DNA from: Rhabdaerophilum sp. SD176
Lineage (GTDB): Bacteria; Pseudomonadota; Alphaproteobacteria; Rhizobiales; Beijerinckiaceae
DNA length: 64,000 nucleotides
Reading direction: 5' to 3'
NCBI RefSeq assembly: GCF_030143245.1
Contig: NZ_JARJNS010000003.1
Location: 540,769-604,768, forward strand
The notes beneath the pieces were generated by a model that searched no databases, was not told where the DNA came from, and saw only the letters and a program-made list of their open reading frames with translations. The position numbers were made by a program, and so were the translations under genes. Below are positions 26,862 through 36,199 of the stretch, piece by piece. Position 1 is the stretch's first letter. Each line of letters opens with the position of its first letter.

Positions 26862-28145
26862 CTATTTCTTGCTCAGGGCCCGGGATGGATCGTCAAGGCT
26901 GTCCGAGCCCTCGATCCGGGCGGCATTCACATCGAGCGCCGCGATTGCCCGCTCGAACTCGCGGGTCTGACCGATCAGGGCCTGAATGCCGGCCTCGATC
27001 ACGGCGCGTCCGGCCTTGTTGCCATCGTCCAGCATCTGGTCATAGGCCTCGACAGTTTCCGCGCGCGTCTTGAGCGCTGTCATCGCTGTCATGGTCCCGG
27101 CAAGGGCGCCCCGAACGCGCTGGTCGATCTCCGGCGAGTGGGCCTTTACCAGATCCGACAGGCCGGGGCCTTCAATCACCTGGCCATCAATGCGCCGGTA
27201 GCGGCCGAGATAGACATTCTGGATGCCGAGTGCGTTGTAGTAATGCGAATTATGCGTGTTGTCGGAGAAGCAGTCATGCTCCTCTTCGGGGTCGCCGAGC
27301 AGGAGGCCCAGCCTCATGCGCTCTCCCGCAAGCTCGCCATAGGAAAGCGAGCCGATGCCGGTGAACATCACACCCAGCGCTTCTGGGCCAGATTGCAGTA
27401 GGGGTTTCGTTGCCGCGCCGCCCGGCGCCCATTGCGCGACCATCCATTCCAGATCCTCGACCAGAAGGTCTGTGACAACCCGGAGGTAATCCCGCCGCCG
27501 TTCACAATTGCCGTTGGTGCAGGCCTCGCCGGTTGCGAAATCCGTGGCTGGGCGGCTGCCGGCGCCGGGCCTGGTTCCGTTCAGGTCCTGTCCCCAGAGC
27601 AGGAACTCGATGGCATGGTAGCCGGTGGCGACATTCGCCTCGATCTTTCCGGCCTGATGCAAGGTTTCTGTCAGGAGCTTACCGGTGATCTCGCCGGCAT
27701 CGATGGTCTCGCCGTTGAGCACAAGCTTCCGGTTGCCAATGACATTCGCGGAATAGAACGGGTTTGATTCCGAAGCCGTTCCATAGGCCTGATCTACATA
27801 GTCGATAAGCCCTTCGTCCAGCGGCCATGCATTCACGCGGCCTTCCCATTCATCGACGATCGGATTGCCGAAGCGGAATGCCTCGGTTTGTGAATAGGGC
27901 TGCCGGGCGTCGATCCATGCCCGGCGGGCTTTCGCCAGCGTATCGGCATCAGGCTTTCCCAGCAGGGCCTCGACGGCGATCTGCATGGCCCGCGCCACCT
28001 GCAAGCTGTCTTCATAGTTTGCCCGCGCGATTTTCGCGTAGGTCTCCGAAACCTGAGCAATGGTCGGCCCGTTTGACGCCGTGGCCAGGACTGGCGTTAG
28101 CGAGAAAGCGACGCCAAGCAGCAACGCGCGGATGCGGAATGCCAT
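26862..28145 (-). CDS. Imelysin-family periplasmic iron-uptake protein (IrpA-like)
   Basis: A 427-residue exported protein (signal peptide ending VLATASN). The imelysin core includes the GxHxxE motif as GYHAIEFLLWGQDLNGT, a probable metal-binding site, and repeated helical bundles typical of peptidase M75. The family includes IrpA of cyanobacteria and EfeO, both required under iron limitation. It leads an operon with the di-haem protein and faces a second imelysin gene across about 200 bp. Length is standard. Confidence 0.9.
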   Translation of the reverse strand: MAFRIRALLLGVAFSLTPVLATASNGPTIAQVSETYAKIARANYEDSLQVARAMQIAVEALLGKPDADTLAKARRAWIDARQPYSQTEAFRFGNPIVDEWEGRVNAWPLDEGLIDYVDQAYGTASESNPFYSANVIGNRKLVLNGETIDAGEITGKLLTETLHQAGKIEANVATGYHAIEFLLWGQDLNGTRPGAGSRPATDFATGEACTNGNCERRRDYLRVVTDLLVEDLEWMVAQWAPGGAATKPLLQSGPEALGVMFTGIGSLSYGELAGERMRLGLLLGDPEEEHDCFSDNTHNSHYYNALGIQNVYLGRYRRIDGQVIEGPGLSDLVKAHSPEIDQRVRGALAGTMTAMTALKTRAETVEAYDQMLDDGNKAGRAVIEAGIQALIGQTREFERAIAALDVNAARIEGSDSLDDPSRALSKK

Positions 28146-28350
28146 GAGCGGGACTCCCTTTGATCATGTGGTGCGGAACGATCTTCGAAAACCGTCTAGA
28201 CCGCGTTAATGCCGGAGTGAGGAATTCATGATTTTGCTTGAACGGTCCTCGCTCGGGGGGCCTGTGTCGCAGGGGTTGCGCGCCGGGCCATCGCCACTAG
28301 GCTGGATCGAATCGCCACCGGTGCCGGGAGGGCACGTGCCAAGGTCCAGA
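28146..28350. promoter_or_regulatory. Divergent promoter region of the iron cluster
   Basis: This 205-bp gap separates two divergent operons of one iron-related cluster, so both promoters lie here. I looked for a Fur or Irr box and found no convincing 19-bp palindrome. GAAAACCGTCTAGACCGCG (28186-28204) contains a short TCTAGA palindrome and is the best candidate, but it is weak. Confidence 0.4.
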
Positions 28351-29484
28351 ATGCGGGAGATCGTGTTCCGTCTGCGATGGCTGCTGGCCGTCATCATGCT
28401 CGCCTGTGCGGGTTGGGCTGCCCATGTGCTCCTTGCGCCTCCGGAGACGAAAAAGACCGCGTTCGACATGCGGGCCTTTCTCCGCCTGAGCCTCGAGGGC
28501 TTCATTCGACCAGGCTACGCGGATCTCCTTGCCTCGGCACGGCGGATGGAAACCACAATCAGGACGCATTGCGATGGTACGGATAGGGATGATGCCCGTT
28601 TGGAGAACGCGTTTGTCTCCTTACTGGCCGGCTGGGGGCGGATTGAAGTCGTCGATTTCGGACCGGTTGCCGAGAATGATCGTCAGGAACGCCTGTTTTT
28701 CTGGCCGGATCGCCAGCAGATCGGGGCGCGCCAGATCCATCGGCTTCTGGCCAGCCGCGATTCCACGGTCACGGTCCCGGAGAACCTCGCCGGACGCAGC
28801 GTGGCCATTCAGGGCCTGACCGCGCTGGATAGGGTGCTCTGGCCGGGGGCGACGCCGACGAATGATCCGATAGACCGCGCCTACCGCTGTGCCTTCGCAG
28901 CGGCGATTGCCAGCAATATCGCCACGATCGCCGGTGACCTTGCTTCGGCCTGGTCTCCTGGCGGTGCGGCTAGCCAGAGCTGGTTAAACCCCGGCAAGAC
29001 CAACCCGCGTTATCTTGAGCCTGCTGAAGCGGTTCTGGCCGCCACCAAAGCGCTCAATCGGGCCCTGGAACGAACGGTTGCCGATCGCCTGCGATTGCTG
29101 GCATCAACCCGGCAGGGACGCAGCGAGGCTATTCTTCCCTTCGGCAGGACCCAGCGGGCGAACGTGCTGGTCCAGGCCAACCTTGAAGGCTTGACGCGGC
29201 TTTTCGCCGAGGGAGGATATCGCGTTGCCCTGATGCTTGCAGCGACAAGGGGTGGGGTTACCGCGGTCGGCTCATCGGCCCGCATCGTCGAAAGGGAACT
29301 GGCAACGTCGCTGGCGACATTGCGCAGCCTTGCAGCCTTGCCGGCCAGCGGTCGCGACGACGCCGCTGTCGAGCGGCTCAATGGCGTCGTCCAGTCTCTG
29401 GGCGTCAGTCGCCGGCAGATCGCAGCCATTGTCGGCCAGACCACCGGTATCAATCTCGGGTTCAATTTCTCCGATGGCGATTGA
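28351..29484 (+). CDS. Second imelysin-family protein
   Basis: A 377-residue exported protein with an N-terminal hydrophobic segment (LLAVIMLACAGWAAHVLL) that could be a signal anchor. The imelysin-like core includes FVSLLAGWGRIEVVDFGP and LTALDRVLWPG. The canonical GxHxxE histidine is replaced here by GLTALDRVLW, so metal binding may differ from that of the first imelysin. This second, shorter imelysin is the usual third member of the cluster. ATG 28351 is chosen because AAGG precedes it and the upstream extension is not signal-like. It overlaps the next gene by 11 bp. Confidence 0.85.
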   Translation: MREIVFRLRWLLAVIMLACAGWAAHVLLAPPETKKTAFDMRAFLRLSLEGFIRPGYADLLASARRMETTIRTHCDGTDRDDARLENAFVSLLAGWGRIEVVDFGPVAENDRQERLFFWPDRQQIGARQIHRLLASRDSTVTVPENLAGRSVAIQGLTALDRVLWPGATPTNDPIDRAYRCAFAAAIASNIATIAGDLASAWSPGGAASQSWLNPGKTNPRYLEPAEAVLAATKALNRALERTVADRLRLLASTRQGRSEAILPFGRTQRANVLVQANLEGLTRLFAEGGYRVALMLAATRGGVTAVGSSARIVERELATSLATLRSLAALPASGRDDAAVERLNGVVQSLGVSRRQIAAIVGQTTGINLGFNFSDGD

Positions 29485-30574
29485 CCGGCGCTGCCTTCTA
29501 CTTGGCGCGCCACTGGTGCTGGCGGCAACAGCGGCGGCTCGATCCAGCGAGCAGCGAGAAGAACGTCTTCTTGGGGCCGCCTCCCGCGCAGCCGATGGCA
29601 GTTTCGGCGCGTCGATCCTCGATAGCGAAGGGCGGGCGATCCGTGAGGTCATCCTGCCAGGACGCGGCCATGACCTGACCTATTGTCCAGTCAACCGCAT
29701 CGCAGTGGTCTTTGCCCGTCGGCCCGGGAGCTTTGCCGTCAGTCTGTCAATAGATGGCCGGCAGCCGGACAGAGTGTTCCATGCCCCGGAGGGCAGGCAC
29801 TTCTATGGGCATGGCGTCTTTTCGCCGGATGGCGCCCTCCTTTATGCAACCGAGAACGATTTCGAGACTGCCCGGGGCGTGATTGGAATCTACGACGTCG
29901 CGGCCGGTTTTCTGCGCATCGGCGAATGGTCAACCCACGGCCTCGGCCCGCATGACCTTGCGCTCATTCCGCAGCAGGGCTGCCTGGTCGTGGCGAATGG
30001 CGGCCATCGCGAACATCCGGATTTCGGCGGCGGGCGGCGCATCCTGAATCCGGGCAGTTTCGAGACGTCCCTTGTGTTTCTGGACCTCAAGACCGGCGAT
30101 CTGCGCGAGCGGCATTTGGTTGCCTCCGCAGGCCGTATCTCCCTTCGCCATCTAGACACCGGTGGTCGCGGTCTCGTTATTCTTGGCGCGCAGGCCATGG
30201 AGGATCCGGAAGCGCCGCTGCTGTTCACCGGAAGATTGGGAAAGACAATCCGGCCGCTTTCTCTTTTTGGGGCCCAGCGCGCACTGGGGGGCTATGTCAG
30301 TTCTGTCGCTATGGATGCCGACGGACGATGGGCTGCCGTTACCTCGTCGAGGACTGGGCAGGCGCTAGTCATTGATCTCGACAGGCAGACAATCGTCTCC
30401 CAACGACAGATCGACGATATATCCGGCATCGCATCCGGGCCTGCAGTTGACGGCTTCGTTTATTCCTCAGGTCATGGCTGGATCGGATCGCTGTCATCCA
30501 CCGCGGGCCTGCCCAGGCGGCAATTCCCGCGGGAATGGGATAATCATTTGATCGCATTTTCTATAGAGCGGTGA
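29474..30574 (+). CDS. DUF1513 periplasmic beta-propeller protein
   Basis: A 366-residue protein with a Tat-like signal (MAIDRRCLLLGAPLVLAAT). The body is a predicted seven-bladed propeller with the DUF1513 features HFYGHGVFSPDGALLYATEN and HGLGPHDLALIP and a concluding GYVSSVAMDADGRW. DUF1513 proteins are the constant fourth partner of imelysin/di-haem clusters. Their reaction is unknown. Translational overlap with the second imelysin points to a joint role. The twin-arginine signal suggests it folds, perhaps with a metal, before export. Confidence 0.88.
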   Translation: MAIDRRCLLLGAPLVLAATAAARSSEQREERLLGAASRAADGSFGASILDSEGRAIREVILPGRGHDLTYCPVNRIAVVFARRPGSFAVSLSIDGRQPDRVFHAPEGRHFYGHGVFSPDGALLYATENDFETARGVIGIYDVAAGFLRIGEWSTHGLGPHDLALIPQQGCLVVANGGHREHPDFGGGRRILNPGSFETSLVFLDLKTGDLRERHLVASAGRISLRHLDTGGRGLVILGAQAMEDPEAPLLFTGRLGKTIRPLSLFGAQRALGGYVSSVAMDADGRWAAVTSSRTGQALVIDLDRQTIVSQRQIDDISGIASGPAVDGFVYSSGHGWIGSLSSTAGLPRRQFPREWDNHLIAFSIER

Positions 30575-30689
30575 GATGGAATACGGTTTGTAATGCCGAT
30601 CGAACTCGACGGGCTACAGTGCTGATTAACAATTCTTTATCTTCCCGAGAGCTAGAGTGCCGCACCGTATCGCGTAAGGGCCCTTGATC

Positions 30690-31919
30690 ATGTTCCGGAA
30701 ACTCTTGTCGTGCAACTCGGGCCAGGTTGCGGTCATGTTTGGCCTTGCCGCCATTCCGCTCACCGTCGTCACCGGAATGGCCGTGGATTTCAGTCGTGGT
30801 GCCGCCCGGAAGGCCGAGTTGCAATCTGCACTCGATTCCGCAGTTCTCGCAGCCGTCAGTGTGTCCGCCCGCGAGAAGAAGCTGGGCACGAATCCGACCG
30901 AGATTGCCAAACAGGCTTTCATTGCGATCTTTGCGGGCACAACTTCGGGACTGAGCTTTTTCGAAAGAGACGGCGTTGTCTATGGACATGCTGACCTGAA
31001 GCAGGAAACTTTTTTCGGCAGCGTTGTCGGCGTCAAGCATCTCGATGTTTCTGCCAGTTCAGCGGCAACTGCCAATCCCCAGCGCCATCCGGTTTGCTTC
31101 ATGGCGATGCATCCGACCCGCAAGCATACGCTGGAACTGAAGGACAAGGTTTCGGTCTATGCGCCAGATTGTAACATCTACGGCAATTCGGAACATGTCG
31201 ATGATGTGGTCGACCCGCACACGCCATACAATTATCTGACCGGCAAGACTGTGCAGGCGGTGGGCTATGGCCATCACTACCTGCAGAATGTGAAGCCGCC
31301 GCTCGAACATGCGCCGGAAATCCTCAAGGACCCTCTTTCTGCCTTGAAGTATCCGACTCCGGACAGCTGCATTGCGACGAACCACGTCGTGAATACCAAC
31401 AATCAGAAGCTTAAGCCCGGCACCTATTGCAACGGGCTTGCCTTCGTCAATGCCAAGAACGCGGAGCTCGAACCGGGCACCTACATCATCAAGGGCGGAA
31501 CATTTCGGCTGACCAATTCCTCGGTTTCTGGCGAAGGCGTGACCATCGTCATCACGGGTTCGGGCACGCCCGTGGAATGGACGAATTCGCAGCTCACGCT
31601 CAAGGCCCCGAAATCCGGGGCGCTCGCAGGCATGGCCATCCTTGCGGACCGCACTACCACGAGCAGCTCGATCAATTCGACCGACATCGATGTGTTCGGC
31701 ACGATCTATATGCCGAACACCGAATTCACCTGGACCAATTCGACCAATTTCAAGCCGAAATCCAAATGGACGGTCTGGATCGTCGATGGTATTTCATGGC
31801 GCGGCGCGGGAGTGATCAACATCAATTTTGACATTGCCGACGCAGAAATCCCCTATCCGAACGAGTTGTTGAACGTCATTCCGACCGTTGGGCCTGGCCG
31901 CGTTCGCCTGCTTCACTAA
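30690..31919 (+). CDS. TadG-like protein (TadE/G family) with a beta-helical C-terminus
   Basis: A 409-residue protein. The N-terminal 60 residues form the TadE/G module: cytoplasmic head, one membrane helix (VAVMFGLAAIPLTVVTGMAVD) and a DSAVLAA region. The remainder (150-400) shows short repeated beta segments such as LEPGTYIIKGGTFRLTNSSV, suggesting a small beta-helix. TadG-like proteins normally act in Flp pilus loci, but no tad genes are nearby, so this is an orphan. An AAGGG site lies 9 bases before ATG 30690. The in-frame TTG at 30684 is unlikely to be the start. Confidence 0.78.
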   Translation: MFRKLLSCNSGQVAVMFGLAAIPLTVVTGMAVDFSRGAARKAELQSALDSAVLAAVSVSAREKKLGTNPTEIAKQAFIAIFAGTTSGLSFFERDGVVYGHADLKQETFFGSVVGVKHLDVSASSAATANPQRHPVCFMAMHPTRKHTLELKDKVSVYAPDCNIYGNSEHVDDVVDPHTPYNYLTGKTVQAVGYGHHYLQNVKPPLEHAPEILKDPLSALKYPTPDSCIATNHVVNTNNQKLKPGTYCNGLAFVNAKNAELEPGTYIIKGGTFRLTNSSVSGEGVTIVITGSGTPVEWTNSQLTLKAPKSGALAGMAILADRTTTSSSINSTDIDVFGTIYMPNTEFTWTNSTNFKPKSKWTVWIVDGISWRGAGVININFDIADAEIPYPNELLNVIPTVGPGRVRLLH

Positions 31920-32196
31920 TCGCTCGGATCTCTCGCGGCTTGCCATTTTCGCGTGAATGGCCCCAAGTTTTCTGGGCGCTCTTCGGTCTGCATTTTGTAC
32001 TGCCGTTCAAACTCAACGGGTGGTAGCGCCCGTTGCACGCGCGTTTAGCGGCAGAACTATAGAACCTCTCGATGTAGTCGAATACATTATGGCGGGCGCC
32101 TGCCGAGGTCAGATTTATTTTCCGCTGGCTCCACGCGTGCTCCGTGTCCAGCTCGCGCAAGCACGCCGCTCGGAACCGCTTGCTTACTTCACTAAC

Positions 32197-33798
32197 TCAG
32201 CGGCAGCCGACACGGATTGATCCCAACTGCTGCAGGATGACATGCCAGCGCTCGTTAAAGGCATCGAGATAGCCTCGCGCCCAATCTGCTTTGGCCGGAT
32301 AACGCAGGAGGTGCGGCGCATCGTCATTGAGGGCGCGTGCAAACTCCTCCGCGGCTGCCCCAAGCGAGCGACCGTCAAGCGCGAGCAGGGCGAGGGTATC
32401 CATGAGCTCGAACCGCATCGCCGAACCGAAGGCCGGCGCGGCGAGATAGCCGAATTCGTTGGACATAAGGTTCATGGCCAGCAGCGGCCGGAAGCTTGGC
32501 TTGGCAAAATGCCAGATACGGGCTGCGTCGTCTCTCGTCGTCGCGATACTGGCCTTGGCCGCGCAACCGTTGATGTTGAGCGGCGGGGAGAGCAGGAAGC
32601 CGAAATACCCACTTAGCTCCAGCAACTGCGCGGTTTCCATGATCATCCGCGGAGAATAACGACGCAGGCTGTTGTGTTTCAGCATGTCCCGCACTGTCAT
32701 CGGAGTTGTCCCCGAAACGGTGATCAGGGCCGCAACCAGCGCATCGTTTTTGGCCAGCTCGCGCGAGCCGCATGTCAGTTGGTCGGGCAGATCATCAGCC
32801 GGATGAATCAGCATGAAAACCCGGTCCCAGAGGGGCGAATCCTCGAGCGCATGCTGGGGCGGCAGGATCTTCGTATAGAGATCGGTCCGAAAGAAGTCAT
32901 TGCGGAGGAGACTTGACCAGGTTTCCTGCTCCAGTCGGTCAGACATGCTGTCGATATACTCACGATAGGCCTCCGCCACCCGCTCGAAGGGAAGATTGTA
33001 GGCAGACTCGGATTGCGCCACAAAATGCAGGCCATACTGGCGGGCATCGGCAAACGCATCCGAGCAATAGACCGGCGAGAAGTTATCATTACAGAATTCG
33101 TGGGCGATGTAGTGAATATCCTCGGATTTCAGATATTGGAGGTGCTCGCGCGCGGCTGGGTTCTCATGGAAGTATGGCGCATCACTTGAGGAGAGGAATT
33201 CAACAAATTTCAGGCTTTCCTTCATTTTCTCAACAGAATTACCCGAAACCCCGCGCGAATAGCGATTGAGTAGGCGCCAGATCGGTTCCTTTGCGGCCCA
33301 GCCCGGGTTGGAATTGTAAGAAATGTAGGCAATCCCCGTGCTCTTCAGGAAGCGGGCAATGAAGTTGAACATGCTCGCCCTGACCGCCGCATCCACCCAG
33401 CTGTAGACGCCGTGGACCGTGATATAGTCGAACGGTTCCGGTTTCTGTCGCTGGGCTTCATCGAAATCGGCCCGGATGAACTCGATATTGGTCAGGCCTG
33501 CCTCGCGCGCCAGGGTATTGGCGGTTTCGATATGGTCAGGATTGATATCAATCCCGACAAACCAGCTGTCGGGATGGAGGGCGGCCAGAATGACGATGGT
33601 GATGCCGTTGCCGCAGCCCAGTTCGCAATAGCGGAAGGGGCGGTTGGCCATTTCATGGCCAAATCCCGCCGCCTGGATGGAATAACTCATCCGGGCTGGT
33701 GTCTGCAGGTCATAGAAGCGTGAAATATACGGCTCATCCAGAATATAGCCGCGACCTTCGATAACGTCATTGCCAAATCGAGTCTTGTCGTTTGCCAT
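32197..33798 (-). CDS. SAM-dependent methyltransferase with a methyltransferase regulatory domain
   Basis: A 533-residue cytoplasmic enzyme. Residues 40-200 are a class I methyltransferase: motif I YCELGCGNGIT (57-67), acidic motif II VGIDINPDHIE, then FDYITVHGVYSWV. Residues 215-300 match the regulatory domain PF10119 (EFLSSSDAPYFHENPA and following), and the C-terminus resembles a winged helix. Relatives include bacterial lysine methyltransferases that act on surface proteins. It follows the kinase-dioxygenase gene by 12 bp on the same strand and is therefore co-transcribed. The Lys-rich repeat protein starting at 36200 is a candidate substrate (inference). Confidence 0.88.
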   Translation of the reverse strand: MANDKTRFGNDVIEGRGYILDEPYISRFYDLQTPARMSYSIQAAGFGHEMANRPFRYCELGCGNGITIVILAALHPDSWFVGIDINPDHIETANTLAREAGLTNIEFIRADFDEAQRQKPEPFDYITVHGVYSWVDAAVRASMFNFIARFLKSTGIAYISYNSNPGWAAKEPIWRLLNRYSRGVSGNSVEKMKESLKFVEFLSSSDAPYFHENPAAREHLQYLKSEDIHYIAHEFCNDNFSPVYCSDAFADARQYGLHFVAQSESAYNLPFERVAEAYREYIDSMSDRLEQETWSSLLRNDFFRTDLYTKILPPQHALEDSPLWDRVFMLIHPADDLPDQLTCGSRELAKNDALVAALITVSGTTPMTVRDMLKHNSLRRYSPRMIMETAQLLELSGYFGFLLSPPLNINGCAAKASIATTRDDAARIWHFAKPSFRPLLAMNLMSNEFGYLAAPAFGSAMRFELMDTLALLALDGRSLGAAAEEFARALNDDAPHLLRYPAKADWARGYLDAFNERWHVILQQLGSIRVGCR

Positions 33799-33810
33799 GG
33801 TCAGATCCGA

Positions 33811-35796
33811 TCAAGTGTTCGAGTGAATTTCTGCGTTCGCGAACAACGGACGGAACTGATCCGGAATGGCGTCATATTCTGTTTTTGGCACCTGCAACGG
33901 GTGGAGCTTATTGAAGTTGGTGGTGTCTGCGAACCAAGACCGGTGGTAGACGATACTGAGAACCGGGCGGTTCCGTTTAGAACGGTTGGGCAAGCCACCA
34001 TGGAAAAGCCGGTAATCGAACATCAGGCAACTACCGAGGCTAAGCGTCTGGCGCTGGCGCGGCAGGTCCGCTCCTTCGGAATAGGGCACGCGATGCGACC
34101 CCTTGATCACCTCGGTGCCGCCAATCAGCTCATCAATGTCGACCAGCGGAATAAGCACGGTCACTGCATGCGGTGGCATGCCGACCTCGATCCCGGTTCC
34201 GCCAAAGAGATGCGGGTGATCGATATGGAGATGCTGGGTCTGCGAGCCCGGCTGAGATACCACCAACGTCATGCTGCCAATCACGAAATCCTTGCCCAGA
34301 AGGGTTTCGAACATCTTCATTAGCAAGGGCTGGGCGTAAATTTCAGGCTGGTTGAAAGCGCCCTGAACACTCAGTCCTTCCATGAACCGCTTGTCCCCGA
34401 CCTGAAGGGGCTTGCCGCTGGCAGAGCCACCTATGGCAAGATATTGCGCGAGGCAGCGTGAGAGCAGCGCTGGCGGAAACGCGTTGGCAATGGCTAGCGT
34501 TCCCTGTTCTTCGAAGATCTTGGTGGCCACCTTGGCCTGAAGGGCAAACAGGCCCTGGTCAAAACGCTCGGCGAGATCAGTCTCGATGACCGGTACGGTA
34601 TCCGGCTCCCAGGCGCGCCTGTAGGCCCGGGCCAGCCGCGTGACATAGCCGATTTCGGTCTGGCTGGTCAGGTCCGGCAGATGGGCTTCGGCCAATGGGA
34701 CGCCGAGCCCGAATGCCGACCGGTTCACGAGATCAAGCAGCTTTTCATAATGCTTGTGGCGGCTCCAGAGGCCGGCAAGCGCCGTGGCCTGTGCCGTATC
34801 CTGGCCGGCCAGAACCTGAACCGTTTCCAGCAGGTCATCGACAATTGCCCTGAGGTCATCCACGCAGAGCTGCCGCTCGTCTTCACCCTGAGGACGATAG
34901 GGCCGATAATTGACCAACCGGACCAGCAGCCCGGCAAGGGCCGCGCCAATGACGGCCTGAAGCAAATCCTCGACCGTGGGGTAGCCGGCGCCCTCAAGGG
35001 CTTCGAGATAGGCGAGCAGATGGCCCACCGCCTCGCTGCCCGTCTCGGGACGCCCGTCAACCTGCCACCGCACCAACTCGGCGACCGTGCCGGTCATACT
35101 GCCGAGGGAAAGGCCCGGCGGACCGATCATGGCATTGTCCCAATCGTGAAACTTGCATGCGCCGGCATCATCCATGGCCACGTTGCGATCATGGAGGTCG
35201 CAATGGTTCAAGGTTGGCGGCAAGTGATCAGCCAGACGGATCACGAATTCCAGCGACGAACGGCTGATCGAGAAGGCCTCCGCTGCGAGGACAGCCTGGC
35301 GGATGCCGACGAAGTCCGAGTAATGCGCCCGGGCTTCGGCATAGTCCCTCCGCGGGCCGAGAAAATCCGCGACATCATCCAGAAGGCGGACGACATTGAG
35401 TTTCGGAACCGCCGCGAGCAGATCAAGCTGTTCTGCGGCCAGGGCCTGGATCTGGGCGTAGCCGGTCGTGAGCAGGGCCATCAGGGTTCCGGAATCCGGA
35501 TTGTTCGTTGTCCGACCGCCATGATCTTCGCTCAGGAGAAAGCCTGCACTCGCGTCATGGGCGATCACGCGGGCCATTGCACCGGTCGGCAGGTTCGCGA
35601 TGGCGGCAACACTGGCCGCCAGCCTGGCCTGCGCCTTGGGGAACAGCTTGAGATAAGCCGATGTCTCCGCCTTGGTGAGGCGCAAGGTGACTCCCCAAGG
35701 CACATCCCGAATAACCTCATGGGCCGAATAGTCAAAGTGCCGTCGGGCCCAATTCAGTGCGCGCTCAATCCGGGTATCGATCAATCCTGCATCCAT
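33811..35796 (-). CDS. Fusion of an APH-type phosphotransferase and a phytanoyl-CoA dioxygenase-like (PhyH) domain
   Basis: A 661-residue protein with two catalytic halves. Residues 20-330 form an aminoglycoside/choline-kinase-like domain with the catalytic loop HCDLHDRNVAMD and metal-binding HDWDNAMIG. Residues 410-655 form an Fe(II)/2-oxoglutarate dioxygenase of the PhyH type, with facial-triad H-x-D in HLHIDHPHLFGG, the distal His in YRLFHGGLPNRS and an Arg for 2-oxoglutarate nearby. Both sets of key residues are intact. ATG 35796 is supported by GAAGGAAG just upstream. The function is not established. Phosphorylation and hydroxylation of one substrate, small molecule or protein, are plausible. 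Confidence 0.85.
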   Translation of the reverse strand: MDAGLIDTRIERALNWARRHFDYSAHEVIRDVPWGVTLRLTKAETSAYLKLFPKAQARLAASVAAIANLPTGAMARVIAHDASAGFLLSEDHGGRTTNNPDSGTLMALLTTGYAQIQALAAEQLDLLAAVPKLNVVRLLDDVADFLGPRRDYAEARAHYSDFVGIRQAVLAAEAFSISRSSLEFVIRLADHLPPTLNHCDLHDRNVAMDDAGACKFHDWDNAMIGPPGLSLGSMTGTVAELVRWQVDGRPETGSEAVGHLLAYLEALEGAGYPTVEDLLQAVIGAALAGLLVRLVNYRPYRPQGEDERQLCVDDLRAIVDDLLETVQVLAGQDTAQATALAGLWSRHKHYEKLLDLVNRSAFGLGVPLAEAHLPDLTSQTEIGYVTRLARAYRRAWEPDTVPVIETDLAERFDQGLFALQAKVATKIFEEQGTLAIANAFPPALLSRCLAQYLAIGGSASGKPLQVGDKRFMEGLSVQGAFNQPEIYAQPLLMKMFETLLGKDFVIGSMTLVVSQPGSQTQHLHIDHPHLFGGTGIEVGMPPHAVTVLIPLVDIDELIGGTEVIKGSHRVPYSEGADLPRQRQTLSLGSCLMFDYRLFHGGLPNRSKRNRPVLSIVYHRSWFADTTNFNKLHPLQVPKTEYDAIPDQFRPLFANAEIHSNT

Positions 35797-36199
35797 GGAT
35801 GGCTTCCTTCTCGTCGCCTGCTTCCCCGTGCGCAATTCAGGTGCCAAGCGAACATGCGCCGTTTCGATACAGAGTGCCGGCGATAACTCGGTCTGAGGCC
35901 GGACCTTGAGCCGCCTCCTGATGGCGACGAGGCGGAACTGTATCAAGATCAAACCCGGCATGATCCCGCTGGTGTCTCGCCAGTTTTTCAAATCCCAGCA
36001 ATTCCAGATTCCTACGACGTCTCGGAGCGGCAGCTTTGGGCCCTTAAGCGCTGGCTGTCACCACGTACGTAATACGAAGGCACCCTAGTAATACTCACGG
36101 ATTTTCTTCCTCTCCAACACCTGAAAGGTTCAAGGGCAGGCTATGCCGTTCAGGCTGCCCGGTTTCTTGTTTTGAGTAAAAGGTCGGGGTTCCAAGGAC
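35797..36199. promoter_or_regulatory. Divergent promoter region with a TACGTA-type palindrome
   Basis: This 403-bp gap separates the dioxygenase-kinase/methyltransferase operon from the repeat-protein gene, so both promoters lie here. ACGTACGT at 36063-36070 is a perfect 8-bp palindrome continuing as AATACG. Similar motifs occur upstream of other genes in the secretion island (36926-36951, 46075-46083). No gene is seen in it. Confidence 0.45.

Noticed and set aside
28146..28350. Fur or Irr box between the divergent iron operons
   Set aside because: No convincing palindrome of the right length was visible. A matrix scan is needed.
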